Source: Verrucomicrobiota bacterium (GTDB lineage: Bacteria > Verrucomicrobiota > Verrucomicrobiia > Limisphaerales > UBA11358). From it: a DNA stretch of 11,711 bases. The DNA is taken from contig JAMFSG010000308.1 in assembly GCA_026225155.1 (NCBI GenBank), forward strand, positions 1 through 11,711. Reading direction: 5' to 3'. The notes beneath the pieces are model-generated. The model saw nothing but the letters and a program-made list of their open reading frames with translations, had not been told where the DNA came from and searched no databases. Shown piece after piece: positions 6,134-11,711 of the stretch. The position numbers and the translations under genes are program-made. Numbering within the stretch: the stretch's first letter is position 1; each line of letters opens with the position of its first letter.

Positions 6134-6817
6134 GTGGTGAAGCCAAAAATTTTGGTGGTAGATGATGAGCCGGAAGCCGTGGAACTGTTGGAGTTCAACC
6201 TCAAGCAGGCGGGCTACGCCGTCACCACGGCGGGCGATGGTGCGGAGGCGTTAAAAAAAGCGCGCTCGCAAACGCCGGACTTGATCGTGCTCGACGTGAT
6301 GCTGCCGGAAATGGACGGGTTCGAGATCTGCAAGGCGCTGCGGCTCGATTCTGCGACGGTAAAAGTTCCGATCATCATGCTCACGGCCAAGGCGGCGGAG
6401 ATTGACCGCGTGCTCGGCCTCGAACTCGGCGCCGACGATTATCTGACGAAACCGTTCAGCCCGCGTGAACTGCTTTTGCGCATCAAAAAAATTCTCGCTC
6501 GTGGGCAGACCGAGGAAAAAGTAAAAGACCAGTTGCGCTTCGGCGATTTGTTGATTGACGTGCCACGCCACATCGCGAGCTGGAAGGGCAAAACCATTGA
6601 GCTGACCGCGACGGAATTTCGTCTGCTCACCGTGCTCGCGCAACGTGCCGGACGAGTCCAATCGCGCGACCATCTGCTGCGCGACGTGTGGGAATATGAC
6701 AGCCTGATTGACACGCGCACGGTGGACACGCACATGCGTCGCCTGCGCGAAAAACTCGGCGCGGCGTCCAAACATCTCGACACCGTCCGCGGCGTCGGCT
6801 ACCGCTTCGTGGAATGA
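6134..6817 (+). CDS. phoB: PhoB-type response regulator
   Basis: A 227-residue OmpR/PhoB-family DNA-binding regulator. The receiver domain (about 4-120) has the acidic pair D10-D11, phosphoacceptor D54 (LIVLDVMLP), T84 and K106 (YLTKPFSPRELLLRI). A short linker leads to a winged-helix effector domain (about 133-226) with LTATEFRLLTVLAQRAGRVQSRDHLL, the recognition region RTVDTHMRRLREKLG, and the wing VRGVGYRF. All key residues are present. The start is GTG at 6134 (a second GTG follows directly at 6137); the nearby ATG at 6126 is out of frame and hits a stop. The partner kinase follows after a 96-bp repeat-bearing gap. The PHO-box-like repeats upstream and the stand-alone PhoR-like kinase favour phosphate signalling over other OmpR-type roles. 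Confidence 0.88.
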   Translation: MVKPKILVVDDEPEAVELLEFNLKQAGYAVTTAGDGAEALKKARSQTPDLIVLDVMLPEMDGFEICKALRLDSATVKVPIIMLTAKAAEIDRVLGLELGADDYLTKPFSPRELLLRIKKILARGQTEEKVKDQLRFGDLLIDVPRHIASWKGKTIELTATEFRLLTVLAQRAGRVQSRDHLLRDVWEYDSLIDTRTVDTHMRRLREKLGAASKHLDTVRGVGYRFVE

Positions 6818-6911
6818 AGAAGGCAGAATGCAGAATGCAGAAAAAACCTTCGCGCGTTTCTTCCGCTGGCAATTGATTTCTACATTCTGCATTCTTCCTT
6901 CCGCCTTTTGA
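6818..6911. repeat. Imperfect hairpin repeat between phoB and phoR
   Basis: The gap between the two-component genes is filled by an inverted repeat. CAGAATGCAGAATGCAG at 6824-6840 pairs with 6880-6896 at 15 of 17 positions, and the outer flanks (GAAGAAGG / CCTTCCGCC) are partly complementary. Arm 1 itself contains the tandem unit AGAATGC. In translation it gives the RMQNAE / FCILPSAF strings that recur as junk peptides in genomes of the Planctomycetes-Verrucomicrobia group (recalled knowledge, not searched here). It may lower phoR expression relative to phoB by mRNA folding. Confidence 0.65.
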
Positions 6912-6913
6912 AT

Positions 6914-8089
6914 ATGTGGCTTTCCCTTTTCATCCTCGCGCTGGCTGCCGCCGTGGCCATCCATTTCTGGTGGCGCGCGAAGTTCAACGCGCAGCAAGGC
7001 CAGCGCACGGCGGAGATGGAAAATTTTCAGCGGCGGCAACAACAGACTTCCGTTGACGCGAAGGCGCAGCAACAAGTCCTTTTCAACTCGATGCTCGAAG
7101 GTTTGTTGCTCCTGGATCGCCACCGCAAAATTTATCTCGCCAACCGCGCGTTCAAAAACCTGTTCGGCTTGAAAACCGAGTTACGCGGGAAAACCGTTTT
7201 GGAAGCGCTGCGTTTTCACGAACTTGACGATCTGGTCAATCAAGTCGAGGCCAAAGGGCAGGTGCTGAATTACGAATTGAAGCTGCCGGATTTGAGCGAA
7301 CGCTGGCTGCAAGTCAACGCCGCCGCGATTTTCGATTCTGCCGGTGAACGCGAAGGCACGATTCTTGTCTTTCATGATTTGACGCGTCTGAAACAACTCG
7401 AACGCACGCGTGAAGAATTTGTGGCGAACGTCAGTCATGAATTGCGCACGCCGCTGTCGCTCATCAAAGGTTACGTCGAAACCTTGCTCGACGGCGCGCG
7501 GAACAATCCCGAAGTCGCCGAGCGTTTTCTGAAAATCATCGAGCGCAACACGCAGCGGCTCGATTTGTTGATCCAGGATTTGCTGACGATCTCCGCACTC
7601 GAATCCGAGCGCATCAAAGTGGATTTGCAGCCGGTGAATTTGCGGACGCTCGTGGAGAAAGTTTTTTCCGACCTGAAATTGCGCGCGGAAAACAAACAGA
7701 CCAAATTGCTGGTCGAATTACCGGAGCTCATCGCGACGGCGGATGCGAACCGCATTGACCAAGTGCTCGCCAATCTCGTGGACAACGCGATCAAATATGG
7801 CCGCGCCAACGGCAAGGTCATCGTCGGCGGCAAAAAAACGGACGACGGCAAGATTGAAGTCTTTGTGCAAGATGACGGCCCGGGCATTCCGCCGGAAGCG
7901 TTGGATCGCGTGTTTGAACGATTCTATCGCGTGGACAAGGCGCGTTCCCGCGATCAAGGCGGCACCGGTCTTGGGCTTTCCATCGTGAAACACATCGTGC
8001 AGGCGCACGGCGGCGAAGTCTGGGTCAGAAGCGAACCCGGCAAAGGCGCGACATTTTTCTTCACACTGCCGGCGGAAGTTGCCAATTGA
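6914..8089 (+). CDS. phoR: PhoR-type sensor histidine kinase
   Basis: A 391-residue membrane-anchored kinase, the partner of the preceding PhoB. One N-terminal hydrophobic segment (2-20) is followed by a basic, coiled-coil-like stretch (20-55), a PAS domain (about 58-155, including GLLLLDRHRKIYLANRAF) and the HisKA domain with phosphoacceptor H175 (FVANVSHELRTPLSLIKGY). The catalytic domain has the N box NLVDNAIKYG (287-296), G1 DDGPGIP (320-326), F box FERFYR (334-339) and G2 GGTGLGLSIVKHI (349-361). There is no periplasmic sensor domain, as in PhoR proteins that sense through the PstSCAB/PhoU complex; no pst or phoU gene is in view. The ATG at 6914 is preferred; an in-frame TTG at 6908 would add two residues. 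The product matches classical PhoR in domain order. Confidence 0.88.
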   Translation: MWLSLFILALAAAVAIHFWWRAKFNAQQGQRTAEMENFQRRQQQTSVDAKAQQQVLFNSMLEGLLLLDRHRKIYLANRAFKNLFGLKTELRGKTVLEALRFHELDDLVNQVEAKGQVLNYELKLPDLSERWLQVNAAAIFDSAGEREGTILVFHDLTRLKQLERTREEFVANVSHELRTPLSLIKGYVETLLDGARNNPEVAERFLKIIERNTQRLDLLIQDLLTISALESERIKVDLQPVNLRTLVEKVFSDLKLRAENKQTKLLVELPELIATADANRIDQVLANLVDNAIKYGRANGKVIVGGKKTDDGKIEVFVQDDGPGIPPEALDRVFERFYRVDKARSRDQGGTGLGLSIVKHIVQAHGGEVWVRSEPGKGATFFFTLPAEVAN

Positions 8090-8363
8090 ACGTTTTTTAA
8101 CCTTAAAATGGTCAAAACCTGCCTTTTTCGAAGTTTTTGATGAGTTGATGGCCATTTCTCGTGAAGGAAACGTCATTTTTGCTCCACGAGAAATGACTTT
8201 TCAAATCTGGGAAAGCCTTTCTGGTCCACAGGAAATGAAGGTTGCTCTAGCAATTATTCGTTTGATTAGATGGTCTTGGGTGGATCAAGTGGCTTTCTTG
8301 ATTTGCCAGAATGTTTCTAATCGACTGAACTTCGGATTAGGAAAGCATTCCTTGCTGGATTGA
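8079..8363 (+). CDS. Doubtful hypothetical protein
   Basis: An open frame of 94 codons from a TTG at 8079 that overlaps the end of phoR, or 71 codons from the first in-frame ATG at 8148. The product (...REMTFQIWESLSGPQEMKVALAIIRLIRWSWVDQVAFL...) has no motif I recognise, no signal peptide and no clear membrane helix. The stretch is more AT-rich than its neighbours. No ribosome binding site is visible at either start. It may be a remnant of a transferred gene or simply a chance frame; it is listed because otherwise 8090-8426 holds no gene. Confidence 0.25.
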   Translation: MPIERFLTLKWSKPAFFEVFDELMAISREGNVIFAPREMTFQIWESLSGPQEMKVALAIIRLIRWSWVDQVAFLICQNVSNRLNFGLGKHSLLD

Positions 8364-8388
8364 TTTTTCACTTGTTGCTTTCGATACT
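8360..8388 (+). promoter_or_regulatory. Candidate sigma-70 promoter for lipoprotein gene
   Basis: TTGATT (8360-8365) and GATACT (8383-8388) are separated by 17 bp; each matches the consensus hexamer at 4 of 6 bases. The -10 element ends 38 nt before the ATG at 8427. The match is by eye only. Confidence 0.35.
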
Positions 8389-8426
8389 GTGGTTCAGCTT
8401 TTGATTATCAATCATCACCACATATC

Positions 8427-8825
8427 ATGAAATTCTTTGCCACGGCAATTTTGCTTGGATTGTTTCTATCCGGCTGCAGTCGCGAGGATAAAACCAACTC
8501 GCAATTCGTCGGCACATGGCAACATGAAGGCGGTTTTAGCATGACTCTTTTGGCTGACCATAGTTTTTCATCAATTTTTACCACCTCCAACCAGGCGGTT
8601 GTGTTGACATATCAAGGAACATGGTTGGCAAAAGATGATTATTTAATCTCTACGACCACAAACGTCAGTGGCATTAAACGACATGAGCCGGTAGGAAGTG
8701 TTGAGCGATTTAAAGTGATTGAGGTTGATGGCAATCACCTGACGATCAAATCTGGTGACCAGATTCTTTCATACAAAAAAGAAGTGACGGATGATCCTGT
8801 GCCGCAGCCAGCCGCTCACAATTGA
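8427..8825 (+). CDS. Small lipocalin-like lipoprotein
   Basis: A 132-residue predicted lipoprotein. The signal peptide is MKFFATAILLGLFLSGC with lipobox LSGC and lipidated C17. The mature part begins SREDKTNSQFVGTWQHEGGFSMTLLADHSFSS, where 'GTW' followed by alternating strands (GTWLAKDDYLIST, RFKVIEVDGNHLTIKSGDQILSYKK) resembles the small lipocalin-like or META-type beta folds common in bacterial lipoproteins. No specific family or ligand can be named. The C-terminus is a short Pro/Ala-rich tail. It is AT-rich compared with thiG, which starts 67 nt downstream. Own promoter candidate at 8360-8388. Confidence 0.75.
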   Translation: MKFFATAILLGLFLSGCSREDKTNSQFVGTWQHEGGFSMTLLADHSFSSIFTTSNQAVVLTYQGTWLAKDDYLISTTTNVSGIKRHEPVGSVERFKVIEVDGNHLTIKSGDQILSYKKEVTDDPVPQPAAHN

Positions 8826-8892
8826 AATTTCATCGCTGCCAATTTTTCTTCCCACCTCGACAATCGGCGGAAATTTTCTAAAATTATCCGTC

Positions 8893-9681
8893 ATGTCGTT
8901 TTCAAACAAACCGCTCGTCATCGCCGGTCGTGAATTCCGTTCGCGCCTGATTCTGGGCACGGGAAAATTTCCTTCGCCCGAAGCCATGCGCGACGCGCTT
9001 GCCGCCAGCGGCACGGAAATGGTCACGGTCGCTTTGCGCCGCGCGGACTTGAGCGGCAAGGGCGATCCGTTCGCGAACATCCTGGAATTCATTGATCCGA
9101 AAAAATATCTGCTGCTGCCCAACACCAGCGGCGCGATGAATGCCGAGGAAGCCGTCCGCCTGGCGCGTCTCGCTGTCGCTGCCGGTTTGCCGAAATGGGT
9201 GAAGCTCGAGATCCATCCCGATCCGCGCTATCTCTTGCCCGATCCGATTGAAACATTTAAGGCGGCGGAAATTTTGGTCAAAGAAGGATTCACCGTTTTG
9301 CCTTACATCAACGCCGACCCGGTTTTGGCAAAACGCTTGCAAGAAGTCGGTTGCGCGACGGTGATGCCGCTCGGTTCGCCGATCGGCTCGAATCGTGGCA
9401 TTCAAACACGCGATCAGATTCGCATCATCATCGAACAAGCCACCGTCCCCGTCGTCGTGGACGCCGGTATCGGCGCGCCGAGTCACGCCGCCGAAGCGAT
9501 GGAACTTGGCGCGGACGCCGTGCTGGTGAACACCGCCATCGCCATCGCGAACGATCCGAACCGCATGGGCATCGCCTTCAAAATGGCGGTCGAAGCCGGA
9601 CGCGACGCTTACGAAATCGGCCTGGGCACGCAAAATGAAACGGCGAGCGCGACGAGTCCGTTGACGGGATTTTTGAATTGA
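8893..9681 (+). CDS. thiG: Thiazole synthase ThiG
   Basis: A 262-residue TIM-barrel enzyme that forms the thiazole phosphate half of thiamine from 1-deoxyxylulose 5-phosphate, ThiS thiocarboxylate and dehydroglycine. Conserved segments are SRLILGTGKFPS (17-28), LLPNTSGAMNAEEAV (74-88), VKLEI with Schiff-base lysine K104, VLPYINADPVLAKRL (135-149), MPLGSPIGSNRGI (158-170) and VVDAGIGAPSHAAEAMELGADAVLVNTAIA (188-217). The gene looks complete. An in-frame ATG at 8791 lies inside the upstream lipoprotein gene, and the extra 34 residues do not resemble ThiG, so 8893 is chosen. No thiS, thiF, thiH or thiO is adjacent, so thiG stands apart from its partners. No TPP riboswitch is recognisable in the 67-nt leader. 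Confidence 0.95.
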   Translation: MSFSNKPLVIAGREFRSRLILGTGKFPSPEAMRDALAASGTEMVTVALRRADLSGKGDPFANILEFIDPKKYLLLPNTSGAMNAEEAVRLARLAVAAGLPKWVKLEIHPDPRYLLPDPIETFKAAEILVKEGFTVLPYINADPVLAKRLQEVGCATVMPLGSPIGSNRGIQTRDQIRIIIEQATVPVVVDAGIGAPSHAAEAMELGADAVLVNTAIAIANDPNRMGIAFKMAVEAGRDAYEIGLGTQNETASATSPLTGFLN

Positions 9682-9724
9682 GCGGGCGATTGACTTGACG
9701 GCAAACTGCTGACAATTTTTAATT

Positions 9725-10015
9725 ATGACGGCGACCATGATTTTGAAAGAGATTCACGCGCTTCCGGTTCGTGAAAAAAATAAATTGTTAAAACGGCTTG
9801 ATCGTGAACGCGAACAGGCCGAGGAACTGGATGACGTTCGTTTGTTTGACGAGGCCAAGCGCGAAGTTGCCGATGAAAAACCAGTTTCAATTCGCAACAC
9901 AACTAAAAATTCCGAAGAACAATTGCTCCAGTTCATCAACCGCATCAATCAAAAGATGCGGACGACTTTGACTGCGAAGGAAATGAATGCCGCGCGGTTT
10001 GAAGGCCGGAAATGA
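9725..10015 (+). CDS. Antitoxin of a VapBC-like pair
   Basis: A 96-residue, highly charged protein directly before a PIN-domain gene. The ATGA overlap (10012-10015) couples the two, the classical toxin-antitoxin order with antitoxin first. The N-terminal part ILKEIHALPVREKNKLLKRLDREREQAEEL (6-35) is a likely amphipathic helix resembling the 'xxLxxEIxxLPxxEKxxLL' start seen in many small antitoxin-like proteins. No ribbon-helix-helix or AbrB motif is evident, so it is not a standard VapB. The C-terminal half (QLLQFINRINQKMRTTLTAKEMNAARFEGRK) could wrap the toxin. ATG 9737 (M5) is an alternative start. The identification rests mainly on position. Confidence 0.6.
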   Translation: MTATMILKEIHALPVREKNKLLKRLDREREQAEELDDVRLFDEAKREVADEKPVSIRNTTKNSEEQLLQFINRINQKMRTTLTAKEMNAARFEGRK

Positions 10016-10413
10016 TTGTTGCCGACAACAACCTCATCGTCGGCTTTGTGCTGGCGCGGGATGATTTTCACGCCGAGGCGATGGCTGTCCGCAAAATGGA
10101 TTCGGATTGGCACGCACCGGCACTTTATCGTAGTGAATTTCGCAGTGTGGCCCGCAAGCATCTGCTCAAAGGCGAAAGCGAAGATTTGCTGATCCAGGCC
10201 GCGCAAGCGGCGGTCATGTCGGTGACCATCCACGAAATGAACGACGCGGAAGTGCTGGCCATTCTCGCAGAAAATTCCAAGGTCTCTTCCTACGATGCGG
10301 AATACCTTGCGTTGGCGCGGCGATTACGCTGCCGGCTGGTGACGACGGACGCGGCGTTGGTAAAATTATTTCCGCAGATCGCGGTCTCGCCCAAACAATT
10401 TGTAGCTGCTTGA
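10012..10413 (+). CDS. PIN-domain ribonuclease toxin (VapC-like)
   Basis: A 133-residue PIN-domain protein. The four metal-binding acidic residues of VapC-type RNases can be placed: D5 (MIVADNNLIV), E42 (APALYRSEFRSV), D95 (VSSYDAEYLALARRL) and D113 (LVTTDAALVKLFP). VapC toxins cleave specific RNAs such as initiator tRNA or 23S rRNA in a Mg2+-dependent way; the target here is unknown. The gene overlaps its putative antitoxin by 4 nt and ends 5 nt before hldA, so it may share transcription with that core gene. All active-site acids are intact, so the toxin is probably functional. Confidence 0.82.
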   Translation: MIVADNNLIVGFVLARDDFHAEAMAVRKMDSDWHAPALYRSEFRSVARKHLLKGESEDLLIQAAQAAVMSVTIHEMNDAEVLAILAENSKVSSYDAEYLALARRLRCRLVTTDAALVKLFPQIAVSPKQFVAA

Positions 10414-10418
10414 ATCCT

Positions 10419-11432
10419 ATGAATTCAAAAAAACTTTCCGTCTCGCGCGCCAAACAAATTTTGGCCGCCGCGCAAAACACGAAAGTCCTCGTCGTCGGCG
10501 ACGTGATGCTCGATCAATTCATCTGGGGCGGCGTCTCGCGCATCTCGCCGGAAGCGCCGGTGCCGGTCGTGGATTTTAATCGTGAAAGTTTCATGCCCGG
10601 CGGCGCGGCGAACGTTGCACGCAATCTGGTTTCGCTCGAAACGCCGGCGGAACTTTTTGGCGCGATTGGCAATGATGATGCCGCGAGCAAATTGCAAAAA
10701 CTTTTGGGCGAACAAAACATCGGCTGCACCGGCCTCGTGAAAAATTCCGCGCGGCACACGAGCATCAAGACGCGCATCGTCGCGCATCAGCAGCAAGTCG
10801 TGCGCATTGACCGCGAAACGCGGGGCGCGCTGGATGCCAAAACCACCGCGAAATTGCTCGCTGAATTTAAGGCGAAACTTTCCAAAGCGGATGCCGTCAT
10901 CGTCGGCGATTACGGCAAAGGCGTGGTCACGCAGCCGTTGCTGAACGAGATCAAATCGCTGTGCCGCGAGCGCGGCGTGTGGTTGAGCCTTGATCCGAAG
11001 CCGGTGCATCATCTGAATTTGAGCAGCCTTTCGCTCATCACGCCGAACCGCAAGGAAGCATTTGAACTCGCGGATTTGCCGGACGATACGAAAAACGAAA
11101 ATCCGTTCGTGGACAAAAATCTGATGCTCGTCGCGGAACGGTTGCTGAATGAATTGCGTCCGGCGGTGCTGCTCATCACGCTCGGCGAATTGGGAATGTT
11201 GCTTTGCCAGCGCGGGCAGAAACCGTTTCACATTCCCACCGTCGCGCAGGAAGTGTTCGATGTTTCCGGCGCGGGCGACACCGTCATCGCGACGTTTACT
11301 TTGGCAATCGCGGCGGGCGCATCGCCGATTGAAGCGGCGATTTTATCCAATCACGCGGCAGGAATCGTCGTCGGTAAAGTCGGCACGGCGATCACGACGC
11401 CGGAGGAATTGCTGGCGAGCTTTGAGAAATAA
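10419..11432 (+). CDS. hldA: D-glycero-beta-D-manno-heptose-7-phosphate kinase
   Basis: A 337-residue PfkB/ribokinase-family kinase that phosphorylates heptose 7-phosphate at C1 on the path to ADP-heptose for the LPS inner core. The diagnostic N-terminal stretch is VVGDVMLDQFIWGGVSRISPEAPVPVV (24-50), close to HldE/RfaE domain 1. Further motifs are PGGAANVARNL, the RIDRE core, DPKP, ITPNRKEA, and the catalytic anion-hole motif VSGAGDTVIATF with the GAGD aspartate near the C-terminus. There is no cytidylyltransferase-like second domain, so this is the stand-alone kinase (HldA/RfaE1), not bifunctional HldE; a separate HldC/RfaE2 should exist elsewhere. ATG 10419 is preferred over the in-frame TTG at 10410, which overlaps the toxin gene. 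Confidence 0.92.
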   Translation: MNSKKLSVSRAKQILAAAQNTKVLVVGDVMLDQFIWGGVSRISPEAPVPVVDFNRESFMPGGAANVARNLVSLETPAELFGAIGNDDAASKLQKLLGEQNIGCTGLVKNSARHTSIKTRIVAHQQQVVRIDRETRGALDAKTTAKLLAEFKAKLSKADAVIVGDYGKGVVTQPLLNEIKSLCRERGVWLSLDPKPVHHLNLSSLSLITPNRKEAFELADLPDDTKNENPFVDKNLMLVAERLLNELRPAVLLITLGELGMLLCQRGQKPFHIPTVAQEVFDVSGAGDTVIATFTLAIAAGASPIEAAILSNHAAGIVVGKVGTAITTPEELLASFEK

Positions 11433-11450
11433 TATAAAAGTGTTAAATTT

Positions 11451-11711
11451 ATGCCGCACCACGATAATGCCTTTTTAGATTCTCAAAAATGCTGTGATGG
11501 TCTGTTTGAATCGCTTTCTACATTAATTCCAAACTTGAAACGGCAGAAAAGTCAGGAAACTTGTGGGCTTTTTGTTCCGGGAAAGAACCGTTTTGCGCAT
11601 GTTTATCATCGTGGTAAAATGGGTAGTATTCGAGTTTACTTTCGCGGTGATGTTTCGCATTCGCTTTCTGATCCCGTCGTTGATGTCCATCGAAGAGATA
11701 AGATAGAAAAA
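11451..11711 (+). CDS. Unidentified protein, 3' end beyond window
   Basis: An open frame of 87 codons runs from ATG 11451 to the last base with no stop. It begins MPHHDNAFLDSQKCCDGLFESL and contains LFVPGKNRFAHVYHRGKMGSIRVYFRGD, which looks like alternating beta strands with basic residues. Base composition is AT-richer than hldA, and the codon choice differs visibly, which hints at a separate origin. There are no membrane segments or signal peptide in the visible part. I cannot assign a family; resemblance to nucleic-acid-associated or restriction-related domains is only an impression. It lies 18 nt after hldA. Confidence 0.6.
   Translation, partial: MPHHDNAFLDSQKCCDGLFESLSTLIPNLKRQKSQETCGLFVPGKNRFAHVYHRGKMGSIRVYFRGDVSHSLSDPVVDVHRRDKIEK

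Noticed and set aside
6251..7123. Minus-strand open frame across the phoB-phoR junction
   Set aside because: It spans two genes with intact two-component motifs and the repeat between them; no domain is seen in its product.
8826..8892. TPP riboswitch upstream of thiG
   Set aside because: The 67-nt leader is too short and lacks the conserved CUGAGA and related THI-box elements.
8902..9738. Long minus-strand open frame opposite thiG
   Set aside because: The ThiG frame has all family motifs; the antisense product is Arg/His-rich without any recognisable domain.
10425..11231. Long minus-strand open frame opposite hldA
   Set aside because: Shadow of the kinase gene, with low-complexity composition.
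10419..11432. Truncated HldE missing its nucleotidyltransferase half
   Set aside because: The protein ends naturally after the PfkB domain; split HldA and HldC enzymes are common, so this is not a broken gene.
1..11711. CRISPR array
   Set aside because: No regularly spaced direct repeats with unique spacers are visible; repeats present are hairpin elements.

Overview
The window is a bacterial chromosomal segment of mostly moderately high GC, with lower-GC patches at about 321-1403, 8090-8830 and 11451-11711. No rRNA or tRNA is present. Three things suggest a Verrucomicrobiota genome of the Pedosphaera/Limisphaerales type: few recognisable Shine-Dalgarno sequences, several different hairpin repeat families between genes, and 'MQNAE/CILPSAF'-type repeat DNA at 6818-6911. 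That placement is inference; no marker gene here proves it. A heptose-phosphate kinase (hldA) and two lipoproteins indicate an outer-membrane (Gram-negative-type) envelope.

Layout. 1-65: a paired REP-like hairpin element. 87-1403 (+): three small membrane-protein genes, namely a PLDc_N-like two-helix protein and two tandem paralogues with an N-terminal zinc ribbon, one membrane helix and an FxLYD-like exported domain. 1408-2226 (+): a beta-carbonic-anhydrase-family protein with a proline-rich tail. A strong hairpin repeat at 2251-2330 separates it from convergent genes. 2359-3483 (-): a SAM-dependent O-methyltransferase and a TfoX N-terminal-domain protein. 3585-3746 (-): a 53-residue His/Asp-rich lipoprotein gene followed by its own hairpin terminator (3542-3570). 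3880-6016 (-): a MarC-type membrane protein and, upstream of it, the bifunctional NAD(P)H-hydrate repair enzyme Nnr.

Nnr diverges from a PhoB/PhoR-type two-component pair (6134-8089, +). The intergenic region holds 11-bp-period direct repeats that match the layout of a PHO box, so the pair is probably autoregulated. A second repeat element sits between phoB and phoR. Next come a low-GC stretch with one doubtful ORF and a small lipoprotein gene (8427-8825), then an isolated thiG (8893-9681). A VapBC-like toxin-antitoxin pair (9725-10413) runs directly into hldA (10419-11432). The start of an unidentified gene runs off the right edge (11451-11711).

Most genes are housekeeping: phosphate signalling, thiamine thiazole synthesis, NAD(P)H repair and LPS inner-core heptose. 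The more unusual items are a repeat arm that appears to have become coding sequence inside nnr, the covarying REP-like pair at 1-65, the PHO-box-like site, and the tiny His/Asp-rich lipoprotein. I see no convincing new multi-gene system.
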